From: Pogonophryne albipinna
Taxonomy: Eukaryota; Chordata; Actinopteri; Perciformes; Artedidraconidae
Direction of reading: 5' to 3'
Length of the DNA: 64,000 nucleotides
Assembly: GCA_028583405.1 (NCBI GenBank)
Contig: JAPTMU010000155.1
Span: forward strand, 124,663 to 188,662
Position 1 is the first letter of the stretch; every line of letters starts with the position of its first letter. This document shows, piece by piece, positions 1 through 12,600 of this stretch. The notes under the pieces were generated by a model. It was not told where the DNA came from, did not search any database, and was given only the letters and a program-made list of their open reading frames with translations. A program made the translations under genes and the position numbers.

Positions 1-279
1 AAGTAATGGGATAGGAGCCATGTCTGATAGCTGCACATGAGTCTTTTATATCTCCTTACATTCTTATTACAAGGTAAAGCTGCAGAGGTGTCTGGATTCT
101 CCAGTTGCAGAGTCTAATCACTTTGAGTGGATATAGGTTGCATGCTCACTTTAGCATGTGATAGCCAGGGTTTGCTTTGTACTGATAACCAGGGGTTCAA
201 TGGGGCTGGTTCCAAGTGGTGGCCTACGCTCATCAGCCTTTTCAACAATGTATATGTTTGCATTTTAAATGTGTCCCTG

Positions 280-497
280 CACTGAAAAAACTGAAATGTT
301 GAATTGAATTAAATGTATTATATCAACAAATGTCACATAACTGTATTATATTAGTTGAAAGCAATAATATTAACTTGAACGTAATATATTTAAACGTAAT
401 ATTATTTCTTTCAAATAACCAAATCAAATACAGTTATGTTGTGAAATCTGTTGATATAGTACATTTAATTAAAGCCAACTGATCAGTTGTTTCAGTG
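280..497. mobile_element. MITE-like element with inverted ends
   Basis: The ends are CACTGAAAAAACTG on the left and CAGTTGTTTCAGTG on the right, forming imperfect terminal inverted repeats. Inner arms are also complementary (ATTATATCAAC against GTTGATATAGT). There is no coding capacity and the interior is AT-rich. I read it as a small non-autonomous DNA transposon; the superfamily is not assigned because no clear target duplication is visible. Confidence 0.5.
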
Positions 498-3400
498 TGC
501 ATATTAAATCAAGCGCACCCTAAACATCCAGATACTACCCAGCGTTAGACTACCTTCTTTTTTAATTAAACCGCTCAGAGACTAAACTTTGCTCATTGCC
601 GATTAATAATTAAAGTCTGTACTAAAGTTAAAGCTTTAAGGATAATTAATAAAGCAAATAAACAAACAATAACCAAGCAGAACCATATGGTCAATAAAAG
701 ATCCCCCATTGTCATACCACAAAACCCCACATACACCAGGTGCCCAAAACACCATTAACCACACCCATGTGACGATCACCGGACAAACAATCAATTACCA
801 ATGTGTGTGGTGTTAACAGACCATGAGAATAATAAAACAATAAATGCAGGCTAGCTTAGCATTATGGCTCCGACACATAATATGAGGTTAGCACCCCCTG
901 TTAGTTTGCGCTTCATACGGCTGTTATCTGATTGGTTGCGTGTCAAAAGGTCAGCGGCAATCAAGGTTAAAGTTGAAATAATTGTAATTCTGTCCAGAGG
1001 AAAACAACGTCAGCCCAGAGTTGTTTTACCCCTGGTAATGTGGAGGCAGATTTGGAAAGGTTCTGAATTGACTATTGATGAGATGTCATCCCTTGTCTTT
1101 TTGACCAGCTGTAGTTGGTCGGCATGGTGAAGGTGGCGCTTCAATCCAACCACCCAAATCCTTCCCGAAATATGGAGAATATCTTGTTTAACATGCATAT
1201 CATCAGTCATTTACACCAAATGTTCTCAACAGCACAATATTACATATCATCTTAATCTAGCCTTATAATTTTGATCTCAAAGTGCACCAGATTGTTGCAT
1301 TAAGCTTTCAAATGAAAGATTAAGGTGAAATTTTTGTGTAAATATTCCTATGATTTACATTGCAATACATATTGTTCTAAATGTAATATTAAAAAGTCAT
1401 TTTTTTTCTAATATGGTGAACCCGTAATGTGTTAACAAAAGCTGTGCTCTATTGTATATATTTTATATATTATATCTATATATTTTATCACCAATTAATA
1501 ATGATGAGAAATAATCTTGACCTCCCTCTGTTGAAACAAATCCCAGTTTATACCTATAGAAAGTTATTAATTATTCCTTGTATATAAACCACGTAATAGT
1601 TATTATGGACATGCAGGGCAGGCAGCATCTAAGATAATCTGGTAGGTAGTATAAAGAACGACAAAGTCCGCAAAAGTAGGGTGTCACATGTGAAACCAAG
1701 TCAACGCAAATGCAAACGAATGAAATGTACAGAATCGTATTGCTGGACATTCTTCGGAAATTACTAAACGTTACCATAAGATATCGTACGAGGTGTAGTA
1801 CAAGTAACGCTGCATTTGACCTGATTTGCATGTATGCAATCTGTACATGAAAATGTAGCACGTTTGTACGGTTTACAAAAAAAATCCTAATTTATTTATT
1901 GAGTTAATCAATTGGAAATTAATCAATTCATATACAAAATGGTACATATACATAATATTAAGGTATTTGAAACAGACTATATTTTCTCCAGATATGAGCT
2001 TGCTAACATCTATGCTACATTATCATCAGCGCTTCAAGCTGCTATTGCTGAACATTAACATATAGTTATCTCAAGTTGAGGTGTCTAGGTTTGTTGTTTT
2101 TCAGATACTTTTGGAACTCTACAAGTCTAAAACTGTAAACTACCACCTATGCCCAGAACGATTGGTTGCCCCTGTTGATTGGAGAATAAGATGAACAGTA
2201 TTTACTCGTAGAAAATGGTTACTCTAATTTGTCAACAGGTTCAAAAATTAAACCCTGTTGTATGTAGCTGAATAGTTTGGTTTTGATATCCTTGATTGAA
2301 CAAAATATGGATCCTGTTATATTAAGTTGTATTGCACCACATCTAACAATAGCTTTTATAATCAAATGTAATGTGTAATGAATGTTACAGCCTTATCGGT
2401 CCATAGATTGTTGTTTTTATCTATGATGGCATTGGGTTATCAGTAGAAGTACACAGTACACAAAGATGACCTTGTTTCCTGCTCTTCATGGGCAGCTCCA
2501 GTACGCAACAATCCTGTCTAGTAGCAGTAGCGGAAAAAATATGGACCAATCTTTATTCCAAATTACACAAAGTAGCATTATAATAAATCATGGGAGGTCA
2601 GAGCCCATTAAGATCAATGACACTTCTCGGCTAGGAAAATAATATCGGTGCCCATGCTGCTGCAAAAGATATCCTGTTGTTATAAATAGAGTCTGACTAT
2701 ACTCACTGCCAACTGTGCCAGTTTAAGCTGTTTTGAAGTGGGAAATAATGACTGGCATGACAGAACCTTTAGTTTTTATGATAACAAGAGGAAAATCTAA
2801 CAAATAAAGTACCCAGTCTAAAGATTTTGGATCAGGCAGAAACCGTTCTAAAAGGTTAAATAAGGAGGATCCTGAAAACATCCTTTTTCGCTACCTTAAT
2901 TGGTTTAAATTGGTAAAAACATGAATCATCAAATGTCAGCTTCAATCTAGATCTGAGTCACTGGATGGGATGTTCTGTAGGTCTCATTGTGTCTGACTAG
3001 TTTAATGAACACCATGCAATTATTCGACATAGCAGCAGCCTGCATCCCTGTGATCAGGTGACATCAATAAAAAGACGTTTCTGCAATTTTCTCCTAAATT
3101 GCAAAATCTTCCTTAAACAAATACAGCCTCAAAAGAGACCTTTGTTGAATAATAATATATTTCAAAAGTAAAATAAATGTAGTTCATGAAAAAAGAATTG
3201 TGTCACTTTTCCACCATAGGCTACAGGGTATTGCATTACAGGGTACTCTGCTGTCATGGGCCGACAAGATGAATCAAGTATTTAAACGGAAAATGAACTG
3301 ACAACATTTCAAGTCATATATCAAGCAAAGTGTTGTCTGGTTCCAGCTTCATGTTTGAAGCTTTTCTAGGTTTGATATCTTTGTAGAGACATTGAAATAT

Positions 3401-3780
3401 TACTTTGACAGTTCACAAACCAGCTGTTCGATGCAGTAATCTGAATAATATACAACAGACTAATCTGTGGCTGCAACTAATGACTGTATTATTCACATTT
3501 CAATAAATAAAATAAAGTTTCATGTTCTAACAAAAATCTAAATTGACGGGAAATTTCCATCACATTTTTTATATAATTTGTATGTATTTGTTTTATATAC
3601 AAATTGAAATATTGAATTCACACTGATATTAAATACAATAATTCCATTGAATGTTTAGCTTTTTGACCTAATTGGTAAAATCATTATGAATGAATAGTTG
3701 CTGATGTACTTTATACATCACATTTCAAAACTAATAATGAACTTAGAATTTTCTGAATTAAACAATAAAGACAATAGTTG
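498..3780. other. AT-rich intergenic DNA, no gene recognised
   Basis: Read in both strands. There is no long open frame, no recognisable protein motif and no paired splice signals. A somewhat more GC-rich stretch at 870-1200 has short open frames on both strands with no family I recognise. Confidence 0.5.
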
Positions 3781-3890
3781 TTAGTTACAGCTGCCAGGTC
3801 CAGGTTTGATCCCACTCTGAGACACTCTGATGTTGAAGCATCCCATAGCTGCAGACTGCATCCTCCTCATCACCTGCTCCTGCATGAGCT
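3781..3890 (-). other. Possible minus-strand terminal coding exon, unidentified
   Basis: This GC-richer island sits in AT-rich DNA. On the minus strand an AG at 3891-3892 is followed by an open frame from 3888 that ends at a TAA (3781-3783). It has a plausible amphipathic start (MQEQVMRRMQSAAMG). The AG lacks a good polypyrimidine tract, the peptide is only about 35 residues, and I cannot name a family. It may be the last exon of a neighbouring gene or chance. Confidence 0.2.
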
Positions 3891-4499
3891 CTGATCATTT
3901 CCCCTAATTTACCAAAACATGTTATCGGATACAAACTGCAGTCCAATAGACTCCTCCTCTAACAGCCCAAATGAAATATCATAAACATTATAACCTCTTA
4001 AAAGTAGGCCTATATCTTGAATGGTTTTGTATTACAAGTGTTATGTTTTATGTATTTGAAGTTATATGTCTCCATCTCTCATGCTGTCCAGCAACATGGA
4101 AGTATAGGATGGATGAATGGGACTACATTGATGACCATGACCTTAATGCCATGATATAAAGCAATATATGTCCAGATTTGTTTACAGCTGGGGAGGTGAA
4201 CCTGTCTCTTACAGGAATATAATACATCTAAAATAATTTCCCAAGGTTTAAGCCACATATTAATCAGTATTGTGTGTCGTCATGAAGCAAGATAACCGTG
4301 CACGGACAGAGCCCAAATAATCCCACAAGGTCACTATCCCGTGATCACGGAGAAGACATTTAAAGAATATTACATAATAGCATAGGAGGTAAAAATCAAA
4401 CAATACAATCGAAACGTCACGATGTACCCAGAGGGCCTACTAAGCACCAGCGAACACCGCTCAATTGGGATGCTGAAGGCTTGTAATTTTCCTATAGGA

Positions 4500-4789
4500 C
4501 AGCGCGGAGCCATCCGTTATCTAACCGGTTTGCAGCCGGTATCCAGCCGCGTTCTCTGCGGGTCTTACCGCGGATGATGGCCGGTGGTGGTGTCCTTGGT
4601 GTCGGCGGGTCGGAGGATGGCAGGCGGTTATCACGGCTGATGCACGGAGCTGCACAGTTCCGGTGATGAATGAAAGACAGACAGACCGGCTCTGTGGGTG
4701 ATACACTAGAGACACAAGCCCCTCCTCTCCCAGTGCCCTACGTCAAACCACCGTACTGGACTCACTGGAGCTCAGCATCACCGCAGCCC
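4500..4789 (-). promoter_or_regulatory. CpG-rich patch with possible minus-strand first exon
   Basis: This GC- and CpG-rich block contrasts with its AT-rich surroundings. On the minus strand it contains CCGCG followed by a good 5' splice site GTAAGACC (exon end at 4569). That fits a noncoding first exon transcribed leftward, starting around 4700-4780. No coding sequence is assigned. It could equally be an isolated CpG island or an eroded repeat. Confidence 0.3.
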
Positions 4790-4791
4790 TC

Positions 4792-4792
<1 letters not shown>

Positions 4793-4859
<67 letters not shown>

Positions 4860-4888
4860 TGTGCGTGTGTGTGTGTGCGTGCGTGTGT
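4793..4888. repeat. Compound (CT)n(GT)n microsatellite
   Basis: About 24 CT units are followed directly by about 23 GT units with a few GC interruptions. Cys/Val and Ser/Leu open frames across it are artefacts of the repeat. Confidence 0.95.
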
Positions 4889-5137
4889 TAGTATCAAAGG
4901 GACGTGCAGGGACTTCCAAGGAGCGTGGGCAGTTGCGTAGCGTCACATTTCTCCTTTTTTTAGGGAATTGAGTGGCAGAAGGAAGGTTTTATAAGAGGTT
5001 TATTATTATTTTTCATAAAAAATTGGGGAATAAATTGGAACTTTTGTATCTCTTTTTTCGTTAATTGAGACTGTAGACTACTGTAAGTTTTTAAGAGGAA
5101 ACAAAAGTGCCTGAAATTAACTTAAAGACAGACTTGT

Positions 5138-5211
5138 AAAGATAGATCGAGATAGATAGATAGATAGATATATAGATAGATAGAGATAGATAGAGATAGA
5201 TAGATAGATAC
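5138..5211. repeat. GATA tetranucleotide microsatellite
   Basis: Imperfect GATA/TAGA repeats with occasional GAGATA interruptions. Confidence 0.9.
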
Positions 5212-5254
5212 TACCAATATACTACGGAAACAGAAATGTAACAGTTACAGAGGA

Positions 5255-5412
5255 TAGCAAGTTCGAGTCCCACTGCAGTCAGCATGTCGTTGTGTCCCTG
5301 CAAGACACTTCACCCCAAATTGCTCCTGTGGGGATTGCCCACAGTAGTGGGTATGTAAGTCGCTTTGGATAAAAGCGTCTAACATGTAATGCAATGTAAT
5401 GTAATGTAATAT
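5255..5412 (+). mobile_element. tRNA-derived SINE fragment (copy 1)
   Basis: It carries a box-B-like GTTCGAGTCCC followed by a body that recurs at 36945-37125, including the shared core TAAGTCGCTTTGGATAAAAG. It ends in a short TAATG/TAATGT array, as fish SINEs often do. The 5' box A part is missing, so this is 5'-truncated. Confidence 0.8.
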
Positions 5413-5711
5413 GGAAGTCAGGATGTTATAACCTCCAGCAATAACTTTATGTATTCAGTTCTTTTGTTTGTGTCTCAAGGGGATTATGGAAAATTACTAC
5501 CACAAATTCCAAGTTGAAAGGATGAAGCACTGGACAAGGAAGAAACCCATGTTATTTTAAGCAGAACTGAATCACAGGGTCGTGAAAACATTCTTTTTCA
5601 CTTTCATAACATTGTGATATGGGGCATGGCCTTGGCAGAGGTCTGTGATTCAGAGCACCCTTCTTATATTACTTGTTAACTCTGTTTGACAGTGAGCAAT
5701 TTGTCCACACT

Positions 5712-5815
5712 TCTTCATGGAGTTCCTCAAGGATCTATGCTTGACCCACTGTTTATTTTAAATGTTTATAAATGTCCTGTTTGTTGCTGATGATACCAAT
5801 ATTCTAGCTTCATGT
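5712..5815 (+). pseudogene. Fossil LINE reverse-transcriptase fragment
   Basis: One frame reads HGVPQGSMLDPLFILN, matching the conserved GV(P/S)QGSxLGPLLF block of LINE RT. About 65 bases later a second frame reads FVADDTNILAS, matching the (F/Y)xDD active-site block. The two blocks are closer than in a functional RT and in different frames. This is therefore an old, deleted remnant with no boundaries left. Confidence 0.6.
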
Positions 5816-6528
5816 AAAGTTAAAAATACAACAAATCCTATATATTTTTGATTAAACATTTTACAAATATGAATGGATAACTGTACACTTTTTTTTCTCA
5901 GTTAAACCAAGAAAAAAACCAAAACACTTAATAACAAAACCACAGATATTATGCAAGTATTTGTTCTACTGTTAGAACAGTTATGTTGAGTGAATTCTGC
6001 AGTACAGCACTGCAGGTAACAATATAAAATAATCTAAAGCAAATTATCAGTAGGTTTTACCATCTAAAATAACCTGCAAAGTACCTTGAAAATAATACTA
6101 GGAGCAACAGGCTACAGACATGCTCTAGGTTGTGGAGGGGCCTTTGTGTGTTTATGCAGGGGCCCATTGTTACATAATCAGTCCACGTACAATGGAGTTT
6201 CTCTTCTATCAGTAGGAAATAAAAAGCAAGGGATACGGTCGGCTAAGAACTCAGTTCAAACCGCAGTGGAAACACATGTATTTAAAATGAATCAGCCTGT
6301 ATCAAAAAAGCTTTGAAAAACTAGCAATTGAGACCACAAACTTGTAAGGAAAAATGTTAATTGGGGTAATAAATCGAGAAAGTCATTTTTGTATAGACTT
6401 CTATAGAATGGGACTTTGTTTGCAAGTTGCCCGTTGCCGGCATTTAGAGAGAATGCAAATGTAAGGCACCTCCACATTGGCTTCAATTTCCAGACCTGGG
6501 GGTTGCCGCTTCAATTATCCACACATGA
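5816..6528. other. Non-coding interval, nothing recognised
   Basis: It has only short open frames and no family resemblance seen. Confidence 0.5.
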
Positions 6529-7840
6529 CCAGGGGCCTCATTTATAAAGGGATATACGCAAAAAAAAATGGCGTACGCCAGTTTTACGCAATGTTTGCGA
6601 TTCATAAAATACCAACTTGACGGGAAAACGTGCGGTCCTCCACGCAAACTCTAACCCATGCGTACGCACTAAGCACAAAAACGGGAGAGACGAGAAACTG
6701 CGACACCGTTGGCAGAAGGAAGAATGGAGAGAAATATGTGGAAATAATACCATAAACAAAATGTTACCTCTCATTTATCATATGAAGAATTCATTTTCAA
6801 ACATTGATTAAAGCTGATCTTAAAATGATTAAACAAACGCCTGTTTGAGACTCCTCAGTGCACACAAAAACATAACTTGGAGAAATAAATAAATACGGAT
6901 ATGTTATTTAAAACCACCTCGAATATGTTGTGTTAATGTTATGAAATGTTTTCTCATAAATGATGCGGTTTTGCATTTCTAGGTTGTACGAGCATGGTTT
7001 TATATACTACCATGTTTAAACATGTTTTATGCCGTTTGCTAAGACTTGATAAGTCGCTCGTAAAACACAGGAGGTATGGAAACTAAGAACACCATTTGTG
7101 GTAAATTGTACAGCTAATATAACACAACACATTAGTTGTATTTCCTTTAACTGGTGGATATAGAGTTGTTGCAGTGGAGACGCTGCGCACAGCTGATCGA
7201 CAGCTGGGACACAAACCACCAAATACGAAAACATAATTCAGATCCAGTCGTCATGACTCCACTCCGGAGGGATTCCCCGATCATTTCTTACAGTCTCTCA
7301 TCAAGGAGGTGTCTCCTGTCCCCGGTACAAACACACTGCCTGTGGAAGGCTATGTGTATTTTTTTTGTCATGAACCTTTTTCGGACCACTTATTTATTTA
7401 TTTTGGTGACGATCCGACCTCCATGCTGCTACTCTGGTTCAAATTGCATCCACCAAACAATGTGATTTATCTCGACCTCCCCAAAATAACCAAAATCTGA
7501 CGGTGTGAGATGTCTTTTTTAGCTGTTCTGTCGTCATTTCCTGCTATCTTCTTCATAAAGTCAGTCAAAATGAATGAATGAATGGGCGTTTCTTTGACTA
7601 TTTATAGGCAAATATGGGCGTTACGTGAAGCCCGCAAAAGCTGCACCGCATTTCGAGTCGGTTGTGATTTATAAAGGGAAACCGGCGTAGGAAGTGCTGT
7701 ACGCACTTTCCTCGCCGGTACGCAATGTTTGGTGAATCGGAAAATGTCGGAAAATGTCTGTACCTATTTTTTGGATTTCTACTACGTAAGCAACCTTCCC
7801 ACGTGAATCCTACGCACAGCGTTATAAATGAGGCCCCTGG
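6529..7840. mobile_element. Non-autonomous DNA transposon, PIF/Harbinger-like
   Basis: Terminal inverted repeats CCAGGGGCCTCATTTATAA (left) and its reverse complement (right) bound about 1.3 kb. Subterminal CGTACGC-type motifs occur near both ends. No transposase is seen; open frames at 7154-7500 match nothing I recognise. The superfamily is inferred from the TIR style only, since no clean target duplication is visible. Confidence 0.6.
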
Positions 7841-8243
7841 GCCCTTATAACAGCTCAGTGCGTCCAGCAGTGGAACCTTGTATGAGCTAATGTATTGACT
7901 AGGAGATATGCCCCCATCTGTGTAATCAATGCCTGTGACCACGACCACACTGCTGATGCCCACATCGCATTGATTAAAAAAGTAATTTAGTTTATTAATG
8001 TCCTCCCAATCCCCATCATAGGATGGCTCTGACCTGGGTAATTACCAGAAATGTGCCTCATACTGTTTCCAAACTCAATGACATCATGGCCTCATTTTAT
8101 TTATTTACTCGTGTGCCCTTTCTTTGTTATGCTCTTTCTCATGTACATTTCAGTATTAAACAGTTGGAAAGGGCCTAGACCTAGACTTCGGGACAACCCG
8201 TTTTCCAACTTGTTCACAGCGCATCAACAGAAGTCATTACATC
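7841..8243. other. Non-coding interval; holds the left target duplication of the Gypsy element
   Basis: No gene seen. The last five bases (8239-8243, ACATC) are repeated at 13447-13451 on the far side of the LTR element. Confidence 0.6.
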
Positions 8244-8724
8244 TGTTGTGCACCGTCAAAAGTGTTAATAATCATGTTTCATATTTATGTGTTATTATTG
8301 CTCACTTCCTGTTTTGTTTGTTTCACGCCTCATTTCAGGTCCCTTGACTCACTTCCCTCATCAGTATCAGCCCCGCCCCTGATTGTGTTCACCTGTGTAT
8401 GGTTGTTGAGTGTTTAAAGTCCCCAGTCTCCCAGCATTCAGTGTCAGTTCGTTTTTGTCCTGTCCTCATGCCAGAGTTCTGCTCTTCAGCGTTTGCACTT
8501 TTTGATTCAAGCCTATCTTTGCTCCTGAAACTTATTATAAGTTTAGTTCCTCACGTTGTGAGCGATTTTCTGTTGTACCTTGTTTAAGCCTTTTTTGTCA
8601 TCTCGTAAGAGTGATTTTCTTTTGTTACCTTTTTTGTACAAATAAAGTATATTAATTATACTTTACCTTTGGCTCCCGGGTCGTGCATTTGAGTCCTTAT
8701 CCTTGTGTAACCAAGTTCATAACA
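8244..8724 (+). repeat. 5' LTR of the Gypsy element
   Basis: It begins TGTTGTG and ends ATAACA. A TATA-like TTTAAAG (8413-8419) lies about 24-30 bases before GTCAGTTCGTT (8443-8453), the predicted start of R. A polyadenylation signal AATAAA lies at 8641-8646. So U3 is about 8244-8442 and R-U5 is 8443-8724. Confidence 0.95.
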
Positions 8725-8725
8725 G

Positions 8726-8736
8726 AACGAACTGAC
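8726..8736 (+). promoter_or_regulatory. Self-complementary primer-binding site
   Basis: AACGAACTGAC begins one base after the 5' LTR. It is the exact reverse complement of GTCAGTTCGTT at 8443-8453 in the LTR. No match to a tRNA 3' end (TGG...) is present here. In Tf1/sushi elements the first 11 nucleotides of the RNA fold back onto such a site and are cleaved to prime minus-strand DNA. The length, the adjacency to the LTR and the TATA spacing all fit that model. Confidence 0.8.
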
Positions 8737-8740
8737 CACA

Positions 8741-9655
8741 ATGGACTCAGCCGACCCAAAAGCTCTTCACGCCGCCCTGTCAGCCCAAGGCGTGAGGATT
8801 TTTCGTCACGAGGAACAGCTGGGATTAATCAGCCAAGGAGTGCAGGCACTGGTAGGAAACCAGGCCGAGCTCCAAGTTTCCTTCTCTGCACAGATACAAC
8901 AGCTGACGGATCAGATGCAGCAGTTCATCACTCACCTTCAGACTGCTCCGCCGATGACGTCAGTCACAGCTGACCGCCTGCATGTCGCGGATCCTGTTGA
9001 CGCTGTCAATCCGAGCCAGGCTGTTTCCTCCTCACTACGGCTGGCTCTCCCGGAGAGGTTTTCCGGAGATTCCATAAATTGCAGAGCCTTCCTGGTGCAG
9101 TGCGACCTGCATTTCCAACACAACCCAGGCGCTTTCTCATCAGACCATGGTAAAGTGGCGTTCATCGTGTCCCATTTAACGGGAAGAGCTGCAGCCTGGG
9201 CTATTGCAGAATGGTCCAGAGACACGGAACTATGTTACTCATTACCCGACTTCACAGACACTATGAGTCGTATTTTTGACCACTCATCACCTGCAACAGA
9301 AGCCAGCCGAAGACTACTTCAGATGCGGCAGCATAAGCGCCAGGTGGTGGATTATGCTATCGAGTTTCGCACGGCAGCAGCGGACAGCGGGTGGAATATT
9401 CCGGCTCTTCGCGACGCTTTTCGGACTGGATTAGCAGATTCAATCAAGGACCAGCTGGCTCCCCTGGAGGTACCCCGGGACCTGGAATCTCTCATCGCCG
9501 TTTCCATCCGGATCGACAACCGACTTCGGGAAAGAGAGAGAGAACGTCGACACAGCCGTGACGGACATCCCAGTTTCCGGGGCTTTTTCCCACGAGCCGT
9601 TCCACCAGAGGAGGTTTTTCAGCAAGCTTACCAGCCAAGAGGAGGGCGCTGGTGA
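8741..9655 (+). CDS. Gag of the sushi-type Gypsy element
   Basis: This is a 304-residue capsid-type Gag that starts 16 bases past the LTR at the first ATG. An N-terminal helical, Gln-rich part (to about residue 85) precedes a retrotransposon-gag capsid core. That core includes ALPERFSGD near residue 105, then a GRAAAWA segment and [16 protein letters not shown]. The tail is Arg/Glu-rich (RERERERR) and ends in GGRW before TGA. No CX2CX4HX4C zinc knuckle is present, although family members normally carry one at the C-terminus. That suggests a deletion at the gag-pol junction. The next frame (pol) overlaps by a few bases in the -1 register. Confidence 0.9.
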   Translation: MDSADPKALHAALSAQGVRIFRHEEQLGLISQGVQALVGNQAELQVSFSAQIQQLTDQMQQFITHLQTAPPMTSVTADRLHVADPVDAVNPSQAVSSSLRLALPERFSGDSINCRAFLVQCDLHFQHNPGAFSSDHGKVAFIVSHLTGRAAAWAIAEWSRDTELCYSLPDFTDTMSRIFDHSSPATEASRRLLQMRQHKRQVVDYAIEFRTAAADSGWNIPALRDAFRTGLADSIKDQLAPLEVPRDLESLIAVSIRIDNRLRERERERRHSRDGHPSFRGFFPRAVPPEEVFQQAYQPRGGRW

Positions 9656-12600
9656 GCAAGTTTTCCACAGACTTTCCTTCTCGTCCAGTTACCAAGGTAA
9701 ACATTTGTATTAATGATCAGGTCATTTCCCAAGGAGTGCTAATAGACTCAGGAGCGGACGAAAGTCTTATGGATTGGGGCATAGTCAAACAGCTTGGTAT
9801 AAAAACTGTCCCTCTATCTTCTCCCATTACCGCCAGTGCTTTAGACGGACGTTTGTTGTTTACAGTCACCCACTGCACAGAACCTATCCAGATCACTGTA
9901 AATAATGACCACACTGAAGTTATGCAGTTTCACATTTTTGAATCTGCTCAGCATCCGGTTATTTTGGGTTTTCCGTGGCTAAAAATCCACAACCCACACA
10001 TTGACTGGCGCTCAGGAAGGGTTAAGGAGTGGGGAGAGGATTGCATTAACAGGTGTAAACATTCACGCTCTGTTAAAGCACCAACAGACCCTAGTAGGAT
10101 CGTCATTGATCACCCAGACTATCCTGACCTACAGAAGGTACCGTCATGTTATCATGATCTTAAGGAAGCATTTAACAAATCAAAAGCCATGTCGTTACCT
10201 CCTCACCGACCTTTTGATTGCCCCATTAATCTCTTACCGGGGGCTCCCATTCCCAAGGGAAAACTGTATTCGATCTCAAGGCCAGAGAGAGCGGCAATGG
10301 ACGACTACATTTCCGCTTCTCTCAAATCAGGGATTATCCGTCCTTCATCTTCCCCAGCTGGAGCGGGGTTTTTCTTCGTGGGAAAAAAGGACGGTTCTCT
10401 GAGACCTTGCATAGACTACAGCCCTCTTAATGACATTACGGTAAAAAACCGCTATCCTCTGCCACTCATGTCCTCTGCTTTCGAGCTACTTCAGACTGCC
10501 AAGATTTTTACCAAGCTGGACTTAAGAAATGCTTATCACTTGGTTAGAATAAGGGAAGGGGATGAGTGGAAGACAGGATTTAATACTCAGAGCGGTCACT
10601 ATGAGTACCTTGTTATGCCTTTTGGACTGTGTAATGCACCGGCTGTGTTTCAGGGTTTTGTGAATGAGGTTTTGCGGGAATTTTTGAATGTTTCGGTGTT
10701 TGTGTACCTTGATGACATTTTGATTTTCTCACCAGACTCTAAGTCCCATGTTCACCATGTCCGTCAGGTTCTGCAGAAACTACTCGAGAATCAATTATAT
10801 GTCAAGGCAGAGAAGTGTGAGTTTCACGTAGAAAAGGTGGCCTTTCTAGGATATATAATCTCACCAAACCAGATGCAGATGGAACCTGCTAAAGTCAGTG
10901 CAGTTTCCAAGTGGCCAACACCAGACTCCAGGAAGAAGGTTCAGCAGTTCTTAGGGTTTGCAAACTTCTACAGAAAGTTTATAAGAAACTTCAGTTCTGT
11001 AGCTGCTCCTCTGCATGTTCTGACTTCTTCCAAAGTCCCCTTCAAGTGGACTCCCCAGGCTGACTGCGCTTTCCAGCTCCTCAGGGAGAGGTTCACCACA
11101 GCGCCGATTCTCACCATTCCGGATCCCCAGCGCCAGTTTGTGGTCGAGGTCGATGCTTCCAATGAGGGAATTGGAGGCATTTTGTCCCAAAAATCCTTGA
11201 AAGACAACAGGATACACCCATGTGCCTTCCTGTCGCGGAAGCTGACGGCGGCAGAGAAGAACTACGATGTGGGAAATAAGGAACTGTTAGCTGTAAAAGC
11301 TGCTCTGGAGGAATGGAGACACTGGTTGGAGGGGGCAGAACAGCCGTTCTTAGTTTGGACAGACCATAAGAACCTGGAGTATATCAGAAAGGCTAAACGC
11401 CTCAACTCTCGGCAGGCCAGGTGGACTCTATTTTTCAGTAGGTTCAACTTCACTCTCTCTTTCCGTCCCGGATCTCAGAATCAGAAGCCTGATGCCTTGT
11501 CTCGCCTTTTCGATCCAGAACCTTTTTCGGTAGAGCCCAAGACCATCCTTCCATTAAACCGTATGGTCGGAGCCTTTTCCTGGCAATTAGAATTGGACGT
11601 TAAACAGGCTAACGCATTAAACCCAGCACCTAGCAAAGGTCCAAACCACCTGCTCTTTGTTCCTGTGTCTCTCCACTCTAAGGTCATCCACTGGGCCCAC
11701 ACGTCGGTGATCTCGTGCCACCCTGGAGTTAAAAGGACTATGTACAGGATTAAGCAGCGTTTCTGGTGGCCAGCCATGAAGAAGGATGTGCAGGAATACG
11801 TAGCGGCTTGTCCGGTGTGTGCCTGCAATAAGACCTCGTCCCAGGTCAAGATGGGTTTGCTCCAACCACTGCCGATTCCTCAACGTCCCTGGTCACATAT
11901 ATCTATGGACTTTGTGACAGGTCTTCCCTCGTCCAGAGGCAAAACTACGGTTCTGACAGTGGTGGACCGGTTCTCCAAGATGGTTCATTTCATTCCTCTA
12001 ACCAAGATCCCCTCTGCCAAGAGTACCGCAGAGGTCATGATGAACCAAATATTCAGGATCCACGGATTTCCAAATGACATTGTTTCCGACAGAGGTCCAC
12101 AATTCATTTCAGCTTTCTGGAAGGAGTTTTGCAGACTCATAGGCGCTACTGTCAGCTTGTCTTCAGGTTACCACCCTCAATCAAATGGACAATCGGAGCG
12201 TCTGAATCAAGAACTGGAGACTACACTACGCTGTCTCGTGTTCCAGAACCAGACCAACTGGAGCGACCACCTCACTTGGGTGGAGTTTGCACACAATACT
12301 CTTCCCACGGCGGCCACAGGTCTCTCGCCTTTCCATTGTGCCAATGGTTATCAACCGCCGCTGTTCTCAACCGACGAAGGGGAAGTTAAGGTACCATCAG
12401 CTCACGCCTTGATTAGACGCTGTCGCCGAGTTTGGGCTGGAGCTCGCCAATCTCTGCTACGAAGTTCGGCTCGGATGAAGGATGTAGCAGACATCCACCG
12501 CAGGGCCGCTCCCAGTTACAAACCGGGTCAAAAGGTGTGGCTTTCCACCAAGGACCTACCACTTCAGGTGGCGTCCAAGAAGTTGACTCCAAGGTTTGTG

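Noticed and set aside
4670..4946. Open frames over the CT/GT microsatellite
   Set aside because: Low-complexity artefacts on both strands.
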